DNA of 64,000 nucleotides from positions 1-64,000 of the forward strand of contig NZ_JNYJ01000040.1 of assembly GCF_000716715.1 (NCBI RefSeq). Direction: 5' to 3'. The number at the start of each line of letters is the position of its first letter. The stretch's first letter is position 1. Positions 35,036 through 43,923 of the stretch are shown in pieces. A program made the translations under genes and the position numbers. Source of the DNA: Dactylosporangium aurantiacum. GTDB lineage: Bacteria; Actinomycetota; Actinomycetes; Mycobacteriales; Micromonosporaceae. The notes under the pieces are model-generated. The model was given only the letters and a program-made list of their open reading frames with translations, was not told the origin of the DNA and did no database searches.

Positions 35036-35382
35036 ACCGTACCTCCTATCGACAGGTTGGAGTACGTCGATGCACGGTACCGAGGGATGCGCCGCCTTCC
35101 GCCCTCGTCGCAGCCCTCGCATGTCGGCGGCCGCCGGGCGACGGGTAGACTCACACAGCGCCGGCAGACTACGGAGCGTGCCCGGCTCGAACATCAATTA
35201 GGACGGCCCGAGTACCGTCGTGTTAGGACGCCCGCTCGACGCGGTCAGGTAGACGTGCCGGGCTGTGTGCGGTGTTGCGTACCGGGCCTTCGGGGATGCG
35301 GCAGGCATGCAGGCCTTCGGGCGCGGTGCGGGTGCCGGGTCGCCGGGTCGGACGCCATGTCAGCGCGGGTGTTGCCGGCAGT

Positions 35383-35462
35383 GGGCCCGTTGGAGCGGCC
35401 GCGGGCCCGTTGGAGCGGCCGCGGGCTCGTTGGAGCGGCCGCGGGCTCGTTGGAGCGGCCGC
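35383..35462. repeat. Four tandem 20-bp repeats
   Basis: The unit GGGCCCGTTGGAGCGGCCGC (second pair with GGGCTCG) is repeated four times exactly head to tail. It is part of the 35.2-36.1 kb stretch with no credible gene on either strand. Confidence 0.9.
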
Positions 35463-35538
35463 GGGCGTGGGAACCGCGGCCCTCGTGGGAACTCCGGCCC
35501 CCGGTGGGAACTGCCGCCCTCGCCAGACAGCCGCTATG

Positions 35539-35791
35539 GACCGGCTCGCCGCCTCAGGGCGGTCGCGGATCGAGTCGTTCGCCACGGCCACCCGGGGACC
35601 ATCGGCCGCCCCAGTACTGCGGCGCCCCACAGCGCGGCCGCTCCAAAATGCGGCCGCCCCAGAGCGCGGCCACCCTCGCCGTGGTGGCCGCCCGCCGAAA
35701 CGGCCACCGTCGCCGGGCGGCGGCTGCAGACCGGCTCGCCGCCTCAGGGCGGTCGCGGATCGAGTCGTTCGCCACGGCCACCCGGGGACCA
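35539..35791. repeat. 63-bp direct duplication (35539-35601 and 35729-35791)
   Basis: Two copies, identical over 63 bp and 190 bp apart, starting GACCGGCTCGCCGCCTCAGG. Between them lies 16-bp-period sequence. No gene is recognised. Confidence 0.9.
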
Positions 35792-36010
35792 CCGGCCGTC
35801 CCGCACCTCGGCGCCCCACACCGCGGCCATCCAAGAGCACAGCCGTCCCACGCAGCCACCCCAAACCGCAGCCGCCCCAAACCGCAGCCACCCCAAACCG
35901 CAGCCACCCCAAACCGCGGCCGACCCCAAACGCGGACAACTCAGAACACGGCCGGCCCACAGCGCGGCCGACCCACAGCGTGCGGCCGGCCCACAGCGCG
36001 GCCGGCCCAT
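35614..36010. repeat. Degenerate 16-bp minisatellite-like field
   Basis: Runs of a roughly 16-bp unit recur, clearest at 35851-35914 (CGCAGCCACCCCAAAC, four copies) and as CGCGGCCGSCCCACAG variants before and after. The period excludes coding constraint. Open frames across it on both strands translate to repeats without family resemblance. Confidence 0.75.
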
Positions 36011-36117
36011 AGCACGCTCATCGCCGCTGGAGAGCGCTCCCTCCCAGCCGAGATCGATCACCGCCACTGGAGCGCGAACGACCAAAGAGCGCGCAGCATG
36101 CTGGAAGACCGATCCTT

Positions 36118-36131
36118 GGAGAGCGCTCTCC
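36118..36131. promoter_or_regulatory. GGAGAGCGCTCTCC operator, upstream of DUF1996 gene
   Basis: Perfect 14-bp palindrome containing the GAGAGCGCTCTC core. Lies 17 bp before the -35 box. Confidence 0.85.
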
Positions 36132-36147
36132 CATTTGTCCGGATCCA

Positions 36148-36177
36148 TTGACACGGGTCGCTTGCGCAGTTCAGTGT
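36148..36177 (+). promoter_or_regulatory. Promoter of the DUF1996 gene between two operators
   Basis: TTGACA (36148-36153) and CAGTGT (36172-36177) with an 18-nt spacer. It is bracketed by operators at 36118-36131 and 36185-36200, an arrangement that allows tight or looped repression. Confidence 0.6.
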
Positions 36178-36184
36178 GAGATGA

Positions 36185-36200
36185 CAGAGAGCGCTCTCTG
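36185..36200. promoter_or_regulatory. CAGAGAGCGCTCTCTG operator, downstream of promoter
   Basis: Perfect 16-bp palindrome containing the GAGAGCGCTCTC core, placed just after the predicted -10 box, about 80 bp before ATG 36283. Confidence 0.85.
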
Positions 36201-36282
36201 GCAAGATCGTCGGCTCGCTGCCATGGGCCGGCGCCGGTCGGACCCCGCCCCCGGCCGTTTCCGCAGAACCGGAGGATCCGTC

Positions 36283-37683
36283 ATGTCCCGTAGTGCCCTC
36301 GCGGGCAGGATGCGGCTGCGCACCCTGGTGCTCGGCGCCGCGCTCACCGCGCTGCTCGGCACGTTCCTCACCAACCAGGCCCTGCAGTCCGCCGACGCCG
36401 CCGAGACCCCGCTGTCGCAGGGGCGGCCGGCCACGGCGTCCTCGACCGAGAGCGGCGGGACCCCCGCGTCCGCCGCGGTCGACGGCAACACCGGCACCCG
36501 GTGGTCCAGCGCGTTCAGCGACCCGCAGTGGCTGCAGGTCGACCTGGGCGCCCCCGCCACGATCAACCGCGTCGTGCTCACCTGGGAGGCCGCATACGCG
36601 AAGAGCTTCACCATCCAGACGTCCGCCGACGGCACCTCGTGGACGACGGTCAACACCACCGTGAACGGCACGGGCGGGGTGCAGACCCTGACCGTGAGCG
36701 GCTCCGGCCGGTACGTGCGGCTGAACACCACGGCCCGCGCCACCCAGTATGGGGTGTCGCTGTGGGAGTTCCAGGTCTTCGGCACCGGCGGGGTCCAGCC
36801 GACCCCGACGGCCACCGGGTCGTCCGGCGCCGGCTGGGTCAAGATGGACCAGGCCAAGTGGGCCGCGCAGCTCGCCGAGTTCAACGCGATGACCATCAAC
36901 CCGGCGCCGGCCAACGCGGTTCGGGTCTCGGAGTTCAACGCCGCGTGTACCTACAGCCACTCGTTCAAGGATGACCCGATCGTCTTCCCCGGGCTGCCCG
37001 GCGCGTCGCACATGCACAGTTTCCTGGGCAACCGCGGTACCAACGCCAACACCACCACCGAGTCGCTGCTGGCGAACACGTCGTCGAGCTGCGGACCGGC
37101 GCTGGACCACTCCGCCTACTGGATCCCGACCCTGTACGAGCGGGGCGTGCCGATCGAGCCGCGCGGCGTGACCGTGTACTACGGCTCGCGGCTGGCCGAT
37201 CCGACGAAGACGGTGCCGTTCCCGCAAGGGTTCCGGATGATCGCCGGTGACGCCAAGCGGCAGGTGGCGACCCCGGCCGGCGCGCCCGGCCAGTTCTGGT
37301 GCGCCGGGCCCGGCGGCGAGATCGGCCGCAGCGCCGACGGCAACTGGCCGATCTGCGCGCAGACCGCCAACCTCACGTTCCAGCTCGTCTTCCAGGACTG
37401 CTGGGACGGCGTGCACCTGGACAGCCCCGACCACAAGTCGCACGTGTCGACGAACCTGGTCGACGGCCGGTGCGGCGGGGCGTACCCGGTCGCGATCCCG
37501 AACGTGTCGTTCGTCATCGACTACAACACGCACGGCAGCGCCGACGGCTACACCCTGGCGTCGGGCATGGCGTCCTCGATGCACGGCGACAACTTCTTCG
37601 CCTGGGACAACGCGGCCCTCGGCCACCGGGTGAAGGACTGCATCGTCCAGAAGGCCAAGTGCAACACCAACGGCACCTTCTGA
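36283..37683 (+). CDS. Secreted F5/8-type C (CBM32-like) plus DUF1996 protein
   Basis: 466 aa. Signal peptide 1-40; discoidin/F5-8C carbohydrate-binding domain about 42-168 (ASSTESGGTPASAAVDGNTG, then RWSSAFSDPQWLQVDLG); Thr/Pro linker; DUF1996 domain from about 190 with HMHSFLGNRG, YWIPTLY, CWDGVHLDSPDHKSH and HGDNFFAWD. Conserved His/Asp suggest a metal or catalytic centre. DUF1996 is common in fungal secretomes and unassigned. Shared operators with GH16 and GH64 genes argue for a role in beta-glucan or fungal-wall attack. GGAGGATCC precedes the ATG. Confidence 0.9.
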   Translation: MSRSALAGRMRLRTLVLGAALTALLGTFLTNQALQSADAAETPLSQGRPATASSTESGGTPASAAVDGNTGTRWSSAFSDPQWLQVDLGAPATINRVVLTWEAAYAKSFTIQTSADGTSWTTVNTTVNGTGGVQTLTVSGSGRYVRLNTTARATQYGVSLWEFQVFGTGGVQPTPTATGSSGAGWVKMDQAKWAAQLAEFNAMTINPAPANAVRVSEFNAACTYSHSFKDDPIVFPGLPGASHMHSFLGNRGTNANTTTESLLANTSSSCGPALDHSAYWIPTLYERGVPIEPRGVTVYYGSRLADPTKTVPFPQGFRMIAGDAKRQVATPAGAPGQFWCAGPGGEIGRSADGNWPICAQTANLTFQLVFQDCWDGVHLDSPDHKSHVSTNLVDGRCGGAYPVAIPNVSFVIDYNTHGSADGYTLASGMASSMHGDNFFAWDNAALGHRVKDCIVQKAKCNTNGTF

Positions 37684-37787
37684 CCGGCCGTCCCGCCGCA
37701 CCACGACGCGGCCCCGGCCGGCGGGCCGGGACCACGCCGCACCACGCCGCACCACGACGCGCCCCCGGCCGGCGGGCCGGGGCGCAC

Positions 37788-37823
37788 GGACGCCCGGGAC
37801 GGTCAGCACCGTCCCGGGCGTCC
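37788..37823. terminator. Perfect 16-bp bidirectional terminator hairpin
   Basis: GGACGCCCGGGACGGT (37788-37803) pairs with 37808-37823 around CAGC. Sits between the convergent DUF1996 and GH64 genes. A second GC-rich stem lies nearby at about 37763-37782. Confidence 0.8.
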
Positions 37824-37832
37824 CCGCGGGGC

Positions 37833-39434
37833 TCAGCCCCGGCGCCACTTCTGGTTCGAGCTGCCGGTGCAGGTCCACTGGATGAGCTTGGCCCCGTCGT
37901 TGGTGTTGAACGACTGGATGTCCAGGCACTTGCCCGACTGCAGGTTCACGATGTCGCCGGCGGCGTTGAGCGTGAAGCGCTGCGCGCCGGTGCCGTTGCA
38001 CGTCCACAGCTGGATCTTCGCGTCGTTGGCGGTGGAGCCGGACGCGACGTCCATGCACTTGCCGCCCGCGGAGATGGTGTCGCCGCTGAACGTCCAGCTC
38101 TGCGCGCCGGTGCCGTTGCAGGTCCACATCTGCAGCTGGACGCCGTCGGTGAAGTTCGACGACGGCACGTCGACGCACTTGTTGTTCATGTTGCTGATGA
38201 TCCGGTTGCCGGTCGGCTGCGGGTTGCCGCCGCCGCTGAACGGCGTGAGCACGATGCCGGCGGCGCGGGGGTCACCGTCGTGCACGAGGGACTCGAAGGC
38301 GCCCACGTCGTCGAAGGGGAAGGCGTACGCCTTGCCGTCGACCATGTTCGCGTGGATGATCCGGGCGTACTGGTTGGTCGGGTTGCTCTTGTAGAAGTCC
38401 GCCGCGTTGGTGCTCGGCTGGGTGTCGATGGTGCCGAGCGTGCCCCGGTTGAGCGCGGCGCACAGCGTGCGGGAGATCGGCCCGACGACCTGGTCGTTGG
38501 GGGCGGCCAGGCGGCCGGCGCAGCCCCACACGTCGGCGCTGGTGGGCCGCTGGAACGACGCGACCTGCTGGCCGGCGCTGTTGGTGAAGTTCATGACGGT
38601 GCCCGACGTGCGCCCGAAGTACCTCGTGTTGGGCTGGTCGCCGAACGGCACGACCGTGAGGGTCTTGGTCGCGTAGGCGCCCCAGGCGCTGTTGATGTAC
38701 GAGTCGAGGTACGTCGAGCTGAGCCCGCCCGTCTCGGCCGCCTTGCCCGGGGCGAGCACGCGCAGCACGGTGCCGTCGGAGCGGGTGTAGACGGTGCCGG
38801 CCCAGCCGGACTGGTTGCGGATGCCGTTGATGACCGCGTCCCGGCCGCCCGCGACGAGGTCGCCGGTGCGCTTCGTGGCGCCGCCGGCGCCGGTCACGGT
38901 GACCGCGTGCGGCACGGCGAACATGTCGACCTGCGAGCTGTTGAGCCACAGCCCGGCGTCGTTGTACGTGAACTCGCTCCAGTCGAACAGGATGTCGCGG
39001 TTGGAGTCCCCGCCCGCCCACGGCGCGGGCTGCACGAGGCCGTCCGGGGTGAGGAAGAAGTTCAGCCGCTGGCCGAGGGAGAAATAGACCCGGCCGGACA
39101 GGCCGCGCGGGATCTGGATGGTGCGGGTGCCGCCGTTGCCGGGGCCGGCGATCGACACGTCCGGCGCCGGGGTGGGCGGCAGCCCGCCGGCGGGCCAGTT
39201 GTTGAACGTGCCGGCGGCGTTGACGTACCCGAGCCGGCCGGTGGCCAGGTTGACGCCGAGCACGTACAGGTACACCGCGTCGCCGCGGCCGGTGGTGTTG
39301 GTGACGGTCAGGGGCAGCAGGCTCGGCCCGATCGCCTGCGCGGGGGCGCCGGCCACGAGACCGGCCGCGAGGGCGGCCGGGGCGGCCAGCAGGAGGGTCG
39401 CGGCTGCGCGCAGCAGCCTGGTCATGGTGCGCAA
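37833..39434 (-). CDS. Secreted GH64 endo-beta-1,3-glucanase with CBM13 lectin
   Basis: 533 aa. Signal peptide 1-34; GH64 laminaripentaose-producing-type domain about 36-400 (SLLPLTVTNTTGRGDAVYLY; RDILFDWSEFTYNDAGLWLN; catalytic Glu/Asp in the DWSEF and FSGGG-adjacent segments); then a ricin B-type lectin with three QxW repeats (CVDVPSSNFTDG; CMDVASGSTAND; CLDIQSFNTNDG). It cleaves laminarin and fungal-wall beta-1,3-glucan. TTG 39434 has GAGGAG 5 nt upstream; ATG 39425 is the alternative. Operator GAGAGCGCTCTC lies 120 bp upstream. Confidence 0.94.
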   Translation of the reverse strand: MRTMTRLLRAAATLLLAAPAALAAGLVAGAPAQAIGPSLLPLTVTNTTGRGDAVYLYVLGVNLATGRLGYVNAAGTFNNWPAGGLPPTPAPDVSIAGPGNGGTRTIQIPRGLSGRVYFSLGQRLNFFLTPDGLVQPAPWAGGDSNRDILFDWSEFTYNDAGLWLNSSQVDMFAVPHAVTVTGAGGATKRTGDLVAGGRDAVINGIRNQSGWAGTVYTRSDGTVLRVLAPGKAAETGGLSSTYLDSYINSAWGAYATKTLTVVPFGDQPNTRYFGRTSGTVMNFTNSAGQQVASFQRPTSADVWGCAGRLAAPNDQVVGPISRTLCAALNRGTLGTIDTQPSTNAADFYKSNPTNQYARIIHANMVDGKAYAFPFDDVGAFESLVHDGDPRAAGIVLTPFSGGGNPQPTGNRIISNMNNKCVDVPSSNFTDGVQLQMWTCNGTGAQSWTFSGDTISAGGKCMDVASGSTANDAKIQLWTCNGTGAQRFTLNAAGDIVNLQSGKCLDIQSFNTNDGAKLIQWTCTGSSNQKWRRG

Positions 39435-39553
39435 GGTGGCTCCTCAGTTCCGCTGGACGGCCCAGGGTGCCTCCGGTGGCGGCCGGACTGGGCTGTCGCG
39501 ACGTTGTGTGGTCCGCCGTGCGCTCCCGCTCGAATCTGTGAAGACTCTTTAGA

Positions 39554-39565
39554 GAGAGCGCTCTC
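39554..39565. promoter_or_regulatory. GAGAGCGCTCTC operator upstream of GH64
   Basis: Perfect 12-bp palindrome identical to that before GH16. A minus-strand TTGACA box (39591-39596) lies upstream of it. Confidence 0.85.
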
Positions 39566-39637
39566 ACAGCATCGAGGCGAGATCGGAGCATGTCAATAGT
39601 CCGGAACTGGCCGGGTGGCTGCCTGTTCCGCCGGCCG

Positions 39638-40753
39638 TCACGGCTGCGGCACCGTGCGGGGCCGCCGCCGCGGCGCCGCCTCCACCACCGAGACCCGGTC
39701 CCGGCCGTGGACCTTCGCGTCGTACAGCGCACGGTCGGCGGCGGCGAGCAGCGCCTCGGGCTCTGCCCCGCCGGAGCGGGTCGAGGCCAGCCCGACGCTC
39801 AGCGTCGGCAGCCCGTCGGGCAGGTCGCTGGTGCGGGCGACCTCGGCCCGCACCAGCGCGGCGATGCGGTGCGCGCCGCCCACGTCGCCGTGCACGACCA
39901 CGGCGAACTCGTCGCCGCCGAGCCGGGCCGCGGTGGCCCCCACCGACCCGGGCGCCGTTGCCTCCCGCAGCGCCGCCGCGACCCGCACCAGCACCGTGTC
40001 GCCGGTCGCGTGCCCCCACGTGTCGTTGATCGTCTTGAAGTGGTCGACGTCGATGATGAGCAGGCAGCGTTCGGCGCCGGTGCGCCGCGCCGCGTCCAGC
40101 GCGGCGACGAGGTCACGGTCGAAGGCGCGCCGGTTCGGCAGGCCGGTGAGCGGGTCGCTGAGCGCCTGCTGCTCCAGCATCGCCACGAGCGCGTCGGCGC
40201 GCGCCCGCAGCTTCGTGACCACGACCGTCAGCACGCAGTACGCGGTGACCAGGGCCGCGACGTCGGTGACGCCCACGCCGAACGGCTGCAGCGAGAACGT
40301 CACCGCCGCGTCGGTCACGCTCGCCGCCGCCAGCAGCAGGTACGCCAGGTCGTGGCGCAGGAACGTCGCGGCGTACAGCAGCGGCCACAGGTAGTACAGG
40401 TGCGCGCTGACGCTGACGTCCTCGGTGGCGAGGTTCAGCCCACCGATGATGAGCACGCCGAGGACCGGCACCGCGACCCAGAACGACTCCGGCATCCGCT
40501 GCGGCATGACCCGGCAGCAGGCGCCGGCCAGGACCGACGCGCCGCCCACCACCAGCGTCGCGAGCACGCCCGCGGTCGTGCCGCCGGCGAAGCCGGGCAC
40601 GAGCAGCGCGCAGGTGCCGACGACCGCACCGCCGACCATCAGGAAGTACGCGACCGCACGCGTCGCGGCCACCCGGTCCCGGGCGAGGATCATCGACCGG
40701 CGCAGTGACGCCCGCTCCCCCACTCCGCCCCATTCGGCACAGACCCGCCGCAT
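39638..40753 (-). CDS. Membrane diguanylate cyclase (GGDEF)
   Basis: 371 aa. Five or six N-terminal membrane helices (about 28-195) form an integral sensor; the C-terminal GGDEF domain has SDPLTGLPNRRAFDRDL, IDVDHFKTINDTWGH and the intact active site RLGGDEF. No RxxD inhibitory site precedes the active site, so product inhibition is unlikely. Makes cyclic di-GMP. GTG/ATG choices: 40753 from length, or ATG 40693 just before the first helix. Confidence 0.93.
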   Translation of the reverse strand: MRRVCAEWGGVGERASLRRSMILARDRVAATRAVAYFLMVGGAVVGTCALLVPGFAGGTTAGVLATLVVGGASVLAGACCRVMPQRMPESFWVAVPVLGVLIIGGLNLATEDVSVSAHLYYLWPLLYAATFLRHDLAYLLLAAASVTDAAVTFSLQPFGVGVTDVAALVTAYCVLTVVVTKLRARADALVAMLEQQALSDPLTGLPNRRAFDRDLVAALDAARRTGAERCLLIIDVDHFKTINDTWGHATGDTVLVRVAAALREATAPGSVGATAARLGGDEFAVVVHGDVGGAHRIAALVRAEVARTSDLPDGLPTLSVGLASTRSGGAEPEALLAAADRALYDAKVHGRDRVSVVEAAPRRRPRTVPQP

Positions 40754-40922
40754 CTGAGCACAACGCGGTGACCGGCGGGTGTGCCTGCCCCCTGCTCCGG
40801 AAAAGGACCACCTACAATTCCCCAGCGGTTCGCTGATCGTTGGTTGCCGACGCAGCGCTCGCGGTGCACGGCCACTGGCATGATCGACGATCGGGGGCGC
40901 ATTGCCTGTTCGGAGCGACGGC

Positions 40923-41741
40923 TTACCGGCTGTCCGGCAGTCCGGCGAAGACGTCGCCGATCAGGGGACGGGCGGGGGCGCGGCCGTGCTGCACGTACCA
41001 CTCCCTGCCCAGCAGCATCCGGAACAGCGGCCGCGGCAGCTTCAGCAGCACCGCCAGGGTGCGCCGCCCGGTGTCGGCCCCGGCCTGGCTGGTGTGCGCG
41101 GCCATCGCCGCCCGCTTCTGCGCGGCGAAGGCACGCACGTCGACACGGTGCGTGATGCGCTCCGGCTCGGCGAACGCCGCCGCGAACCGGGCCGGGTGGA
41201 AGTCCGCCGGGATGCCCGGCAGCCAGTGCACGGCCCGCAGCGCCCGCTGCAGCAGCCGCCGGTCGACGGTCGCCTCCAGCACCACCGGGGTCCCGGCCAG
41301 CTGCGCGGCGCGGGTCCCGACCCGGTGCACCTGCACGTGGTCCGGGTGGCCGTAGCCGCCCGCCGGGTCGTAGACGGTGAGCACGTCGGCCCGCTCCTGC
41401 CGCAGCAGCTCGGCGAGGCGCCCCGCCGCCTCCTGCGGGTCCGCGTCGGCGAACGCGCCGGCCGCGCCGGACCGGGCGTCGGCCATCCCGGAGTCCTCGT
41501 AGCCGAGGCACTCGACCCGGGCACACCCGAGCGCCTCCGCGGAGCGGTGCAGCTCGGCCAGGCGGCGCCGGGCGAGGGGCCCCTCGGCGAGGACCTCGGA
41601 GGACGCCAGCCCCGCCCCGCCGGCGGTGGCCACGACCAGGACGACGCGGTGCCCTTCGGCGGCCGCGCGGGCGAGGGTCCCGGCGGTCAGCAACGCCTCG
41701 TCGTCCGGATGAGCATGAAACGACACCATCGTGTACGGCAC
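40923..41741 (-). CDS. PIG-L/LmbE-family deacetylase
   Basis: 272 aa. Metal-binding AHPDDEALLTAG near the start and GGYGHPDHVQVH are the family signatures (MshB, PIG-L). It de-N-acetylates GlcNAc-containing substrates with zinc. It is divergent from the GT4 gene by 60 bp and heads a small module with GT4, PAP2 and a flippase-like protein. MshB itself is usually longer (about 290-300) and is not linked to PAP2, so a glycolipid substrate is as plausible as mycothiol. Confidence 0.93.
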   Translation of the reverse strand: MPYTMVSFHAHPDDEALLTAGTLARAAAEGHRVVLVVATAGGAGLASSEVLAEGPLARRRLAELHRSAEALGCARVECLGYEDSGMADARSGAAGAFADADPQEAAGRLAELLRQERADVLTVYDPAGGYGHPDHVQVHRVGTRAAQLAGTPVVLEATVDRRLLQRALRAVHWLPGIPADFHPARFAAAFAEPERITHRVDVRAFAAQKRAAMAAHTSQAGADTGRRTLAVLLKLPRPLFRMLLGREWYVQHGRAPARPLIGDVFAGLPDSR

Positions 41742-41800
41742 CGGCCAATGCTCCCATCTCCCCCCGGGCGCCGGCCGCGACCGCTTCGGAGTCCCCGTTC

Positions 41801-42916
41801 ATGAGAATCGCGCACGTCACCGACTTCTTCCTGCCCCGGCTCGGCGGGATCGAGGTCCAGGTGCACGACCTGGCCGTCCGGCAGCAGGCGGCCGGCCATG
41901 ACGTCGAGATCGTCACCACCACCCCCGGCGGCCCCGTCGACGACGGCGAGCTGCGGGTGCACCGGCTGTCCGAGCGCCTGTGGCTGCCCGCCGAGGTGCG
42001 CCCCGGCATCCTGCGGGACGGCCGGGAGCTGCTGCTGCGCGGCCGGTACGACGTCCTGCACGTGCACGCCGGTCCGGCCTCGCCGCTCGCGTTCGCCGCC
42101 GCGGCCCTGGCGGACCAGGTGCCGGTGGTCGTGACGATCCACTCGCTGCTGTCGCACCTGGAGCACGCGTTCCGGGCGCTGGACACCGCCGCCGGCTGGA
42201 CCCGCTGGCCGGCGGTGTGGACCGCGGTGAGCGACGTCGCGGCGGCACCGCTGCGCCGGCTGGTCTGGCCGGCGCCGGTGCACGTGCTGCCGAACGGGAT
42301 CGACGTGGACCGCTGGCGGGTCGACCCGCACCCGGCGGACCCGCACGGCGCGCTCGTCGTCGCGGTGATGCGCCTGGCCGCCCGCAAGCGCCCGATGCAG
42401 CTGCTCAGGCTGCTGCGCCGGGCCCGGATGGCGCTGCCGGAGACGGCCGGGCTGCGGGTGGTGATCGCCGGGGACGGCCCGCGCCGCCCCGCGATGGAGC
42501 GCTACCTGCGCCGGCACGGGATGACCGGATGGGTGAGCCTGCCGGGTAGGCTGTCCCGACCGCAGATCAGGTCCCTGTTCGCGCAGGGTGACCTGTTCGT
42601 CGCGCCGGCGATCCTGGAGTCCTTCGGGATCGCCGCGCTGGAGGCCCGGTGCGCCGGGCTTCCCGTGGTCGCGCGGGCCGAGGGCGGAATCGGCCAGTTC
42701 ATCACCGACGGCAGGGAGGGTGTCTTGGTCGACAGCGACGCCGCGATGGCCGACGCGATCGCCGCGCTCGCCACCGATCCGGACCGGCGCGGCCGCATCG
42801 CCGCGCACAACCTGGCCACGGCGCCGCCGGTGGCGTGGCCCGACGTCCTGGCCCGGACCGCCGGGCTGTACGAGCTGGCCGCGGCGCACCGCGCTCCGAT
42901 CGGCGCGCGCGCGTGA
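41801..42916 (+). CDS. GT4-family glycosyltransferase
   Basis: 371 aa. Starts MRIAHVTDFFLPRLGGIEVQ, typical of PimA/MshA/PIG-A-type GT4 enzymes; HVHAGPASPLAF and a RLAARKRPMQLLRLL donor loop follow; the E-x7-E motif is PAILESFGIAALEARCAG. The TGA overlaps the PAP2 GTG start (GTGA). Donor sugar and acceptor are not deducible. With the adjacent deacetylase it parallels the GlcNAc-transfer then deacetylation logic of MshA/MshB and PIG-A/PIG-L. Confidence 0.94.
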   Translation: MRIAHVTDFFLPRLGGIEVQVHDLAVRQQAAGHDVEIVTTTPGGPVDDGELRVHRLSERLWLPAEVRPGILRDGRELLLRGRYDVLHVHAGPASPLAFAAAALADQVPVVVTIHSLLSHLEHAFRALDTAAGWTRWPAVWTAVSDVAAAPLRRLVWPAPVHVLPNGIDVDRWRVDPHPADPHGALVVAVMRLAARKRPMQLLRLLRRARMALPETAGLRVVIAGDGPRRPAMERYLRRHGMTGWVSLPGRLSRPQIRSLFAQGDLFVAPAILESFGIAALEARCAGLPVVARAEGGIGQFITDGREGVLVDSDAAMADAIAALATDPDRRGRIAAHNLATAPPVAWPDVLARTAGLYELAAAHRAPIGARA

Positions 42917-43923
42917 CCCTGCACCCCGTCACGGACCGCCCCGCACCGACCGCACCGCCCGCCCGCCGCCGACGCCCCCACCTGCTCGGCGAGCTGCTCA
43001 TCGTGGTGCTGCTGGTCAAGGTGTACGACATGATCCGCTCCCTCGCCGCGGTGCGGGAGGCGCCCGCGCACCGGCACGGGGCGGAGGTCCTGTCGATCGA
43101 GCGGCTGCTGCACCTGGACTGGGAGCTGGCCGCCAACCGGTGGCTCACCGACCACCCGCCGCTCGCGATCGCCGCCGTGTACTGGTACCAGTTCGCCCAC
43201 ATCGGGGTGGCCCTGGCGGTGCTCGTCTGGTGCTACGTCGCCGGCCCGCAGCTGTACCGGCCGATGCGCAACGCCCTGGTCATCACGAACGTGACCGGGA
43301 TGACCGTGTTCTACCTGCTGCCGGTGATGCCACCCCGGCTGATGCCGGGCGGCGGCTACGTCGACACGATCGCCGCGGCGGGCTTCAGCCTCGACCACGG
43401 CGGCCAGGTCCCCGCCGACCAGTACGCGGCGATGCCGTCGCTGCACCTGGCGTGGGCGGTGTGGAGCGCCTGCGTCGCGGCGGCGCTGCTCAGCGGGCGG
43501 CGCGGGCGGGCGCTGTGCTTCCTGTACCCGACCGTCACCGGTGTCGTCGTGGTCGTCACCGCGAACCACTGGGTGCTCGACGTCGTCGCCGGGGTGGCCG
43601 TCGGGCTCACCGCGGTCGCCCTGGCCCCGGCGCTGCCGCCGCTGCCGGCCCACCTCACCGGCTGGCCCGCGCGCCTGCTGCCGCCGCTGCCCTCCTGGCT
43701 GACCCCGCCCGCCCGGCTGACCCCGCGGCCCGGGTGGTGGCGCCGCTCAGATGATGCGCCGGCGCAGCAGCACGGCCAGGACGAACGCGCTGGGCACCAG
43801 CGGCAGCCATACCGTGATCAGCCGATACCCCACCACCGCACCGAGCGCGACGGCCGACGAGACGCCGATCGCGGTGAGCCCGGCCAGCATGGCGACGTCC
43901 AGCGCGCCGATGCCACCGGGTGA
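42913..43923 (+). CDS. PAP2-family membrane phosphatase/phosphotransferase
   Basis: 336 aa. Six helices, with PAP2 motifs PSLHLAWAVW and NHWVLDVVAG (phosphatase sequence motifs 2 and 3), typical of the Aur1/Ipt-like PAP2_3 branch. It could dephosphorylate or exchange a lipid head group. The final 60 residues are hydrophilic and overlap the convergent flippase-like gene by 177 bp, which is unusual; the true protein may normally end near 43745. GTGA overlap shows coupling to the GT4 gene. Confidence 0.85.
   Translation: MTLHPVTDRPAPTAPPARRRRPHLLGELLIVVLLVKVYDMIRSLAAVREAPAHRHGAEVLSIERLLHLDWELAANRWLTDHPPLAIAAVYWYQFAHIGVALAVLVWCYVAGPQLYRPMRNALVITNVTGMTVFYLLPVMPPRLMPGGGYVDTIAAAGFSLDHGGQVPADQYAAMPSLHLAWAVWSACVAAALLSGRRGRALCFLYPTVTGVVVVVTANHWVLDVVAGVAVGLTAVALAPALPPLPAHLTGWPARLLPPLPSWLTPPARLTPRPGWWRRSDDAPAQQHGQDERAGHQRQPYRDQPIPHHRTERDGRRDADRGEPGQHGDVQRADATG

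Noticed and set aside
35223..36179. Long open frames on both strands in the repeat field
   Set aside because: Their translations are only repeats (for example WGGCGLGWLRFG) with no start signals or family resemblance; the 16- and 20-bp periods are not codon multiples.
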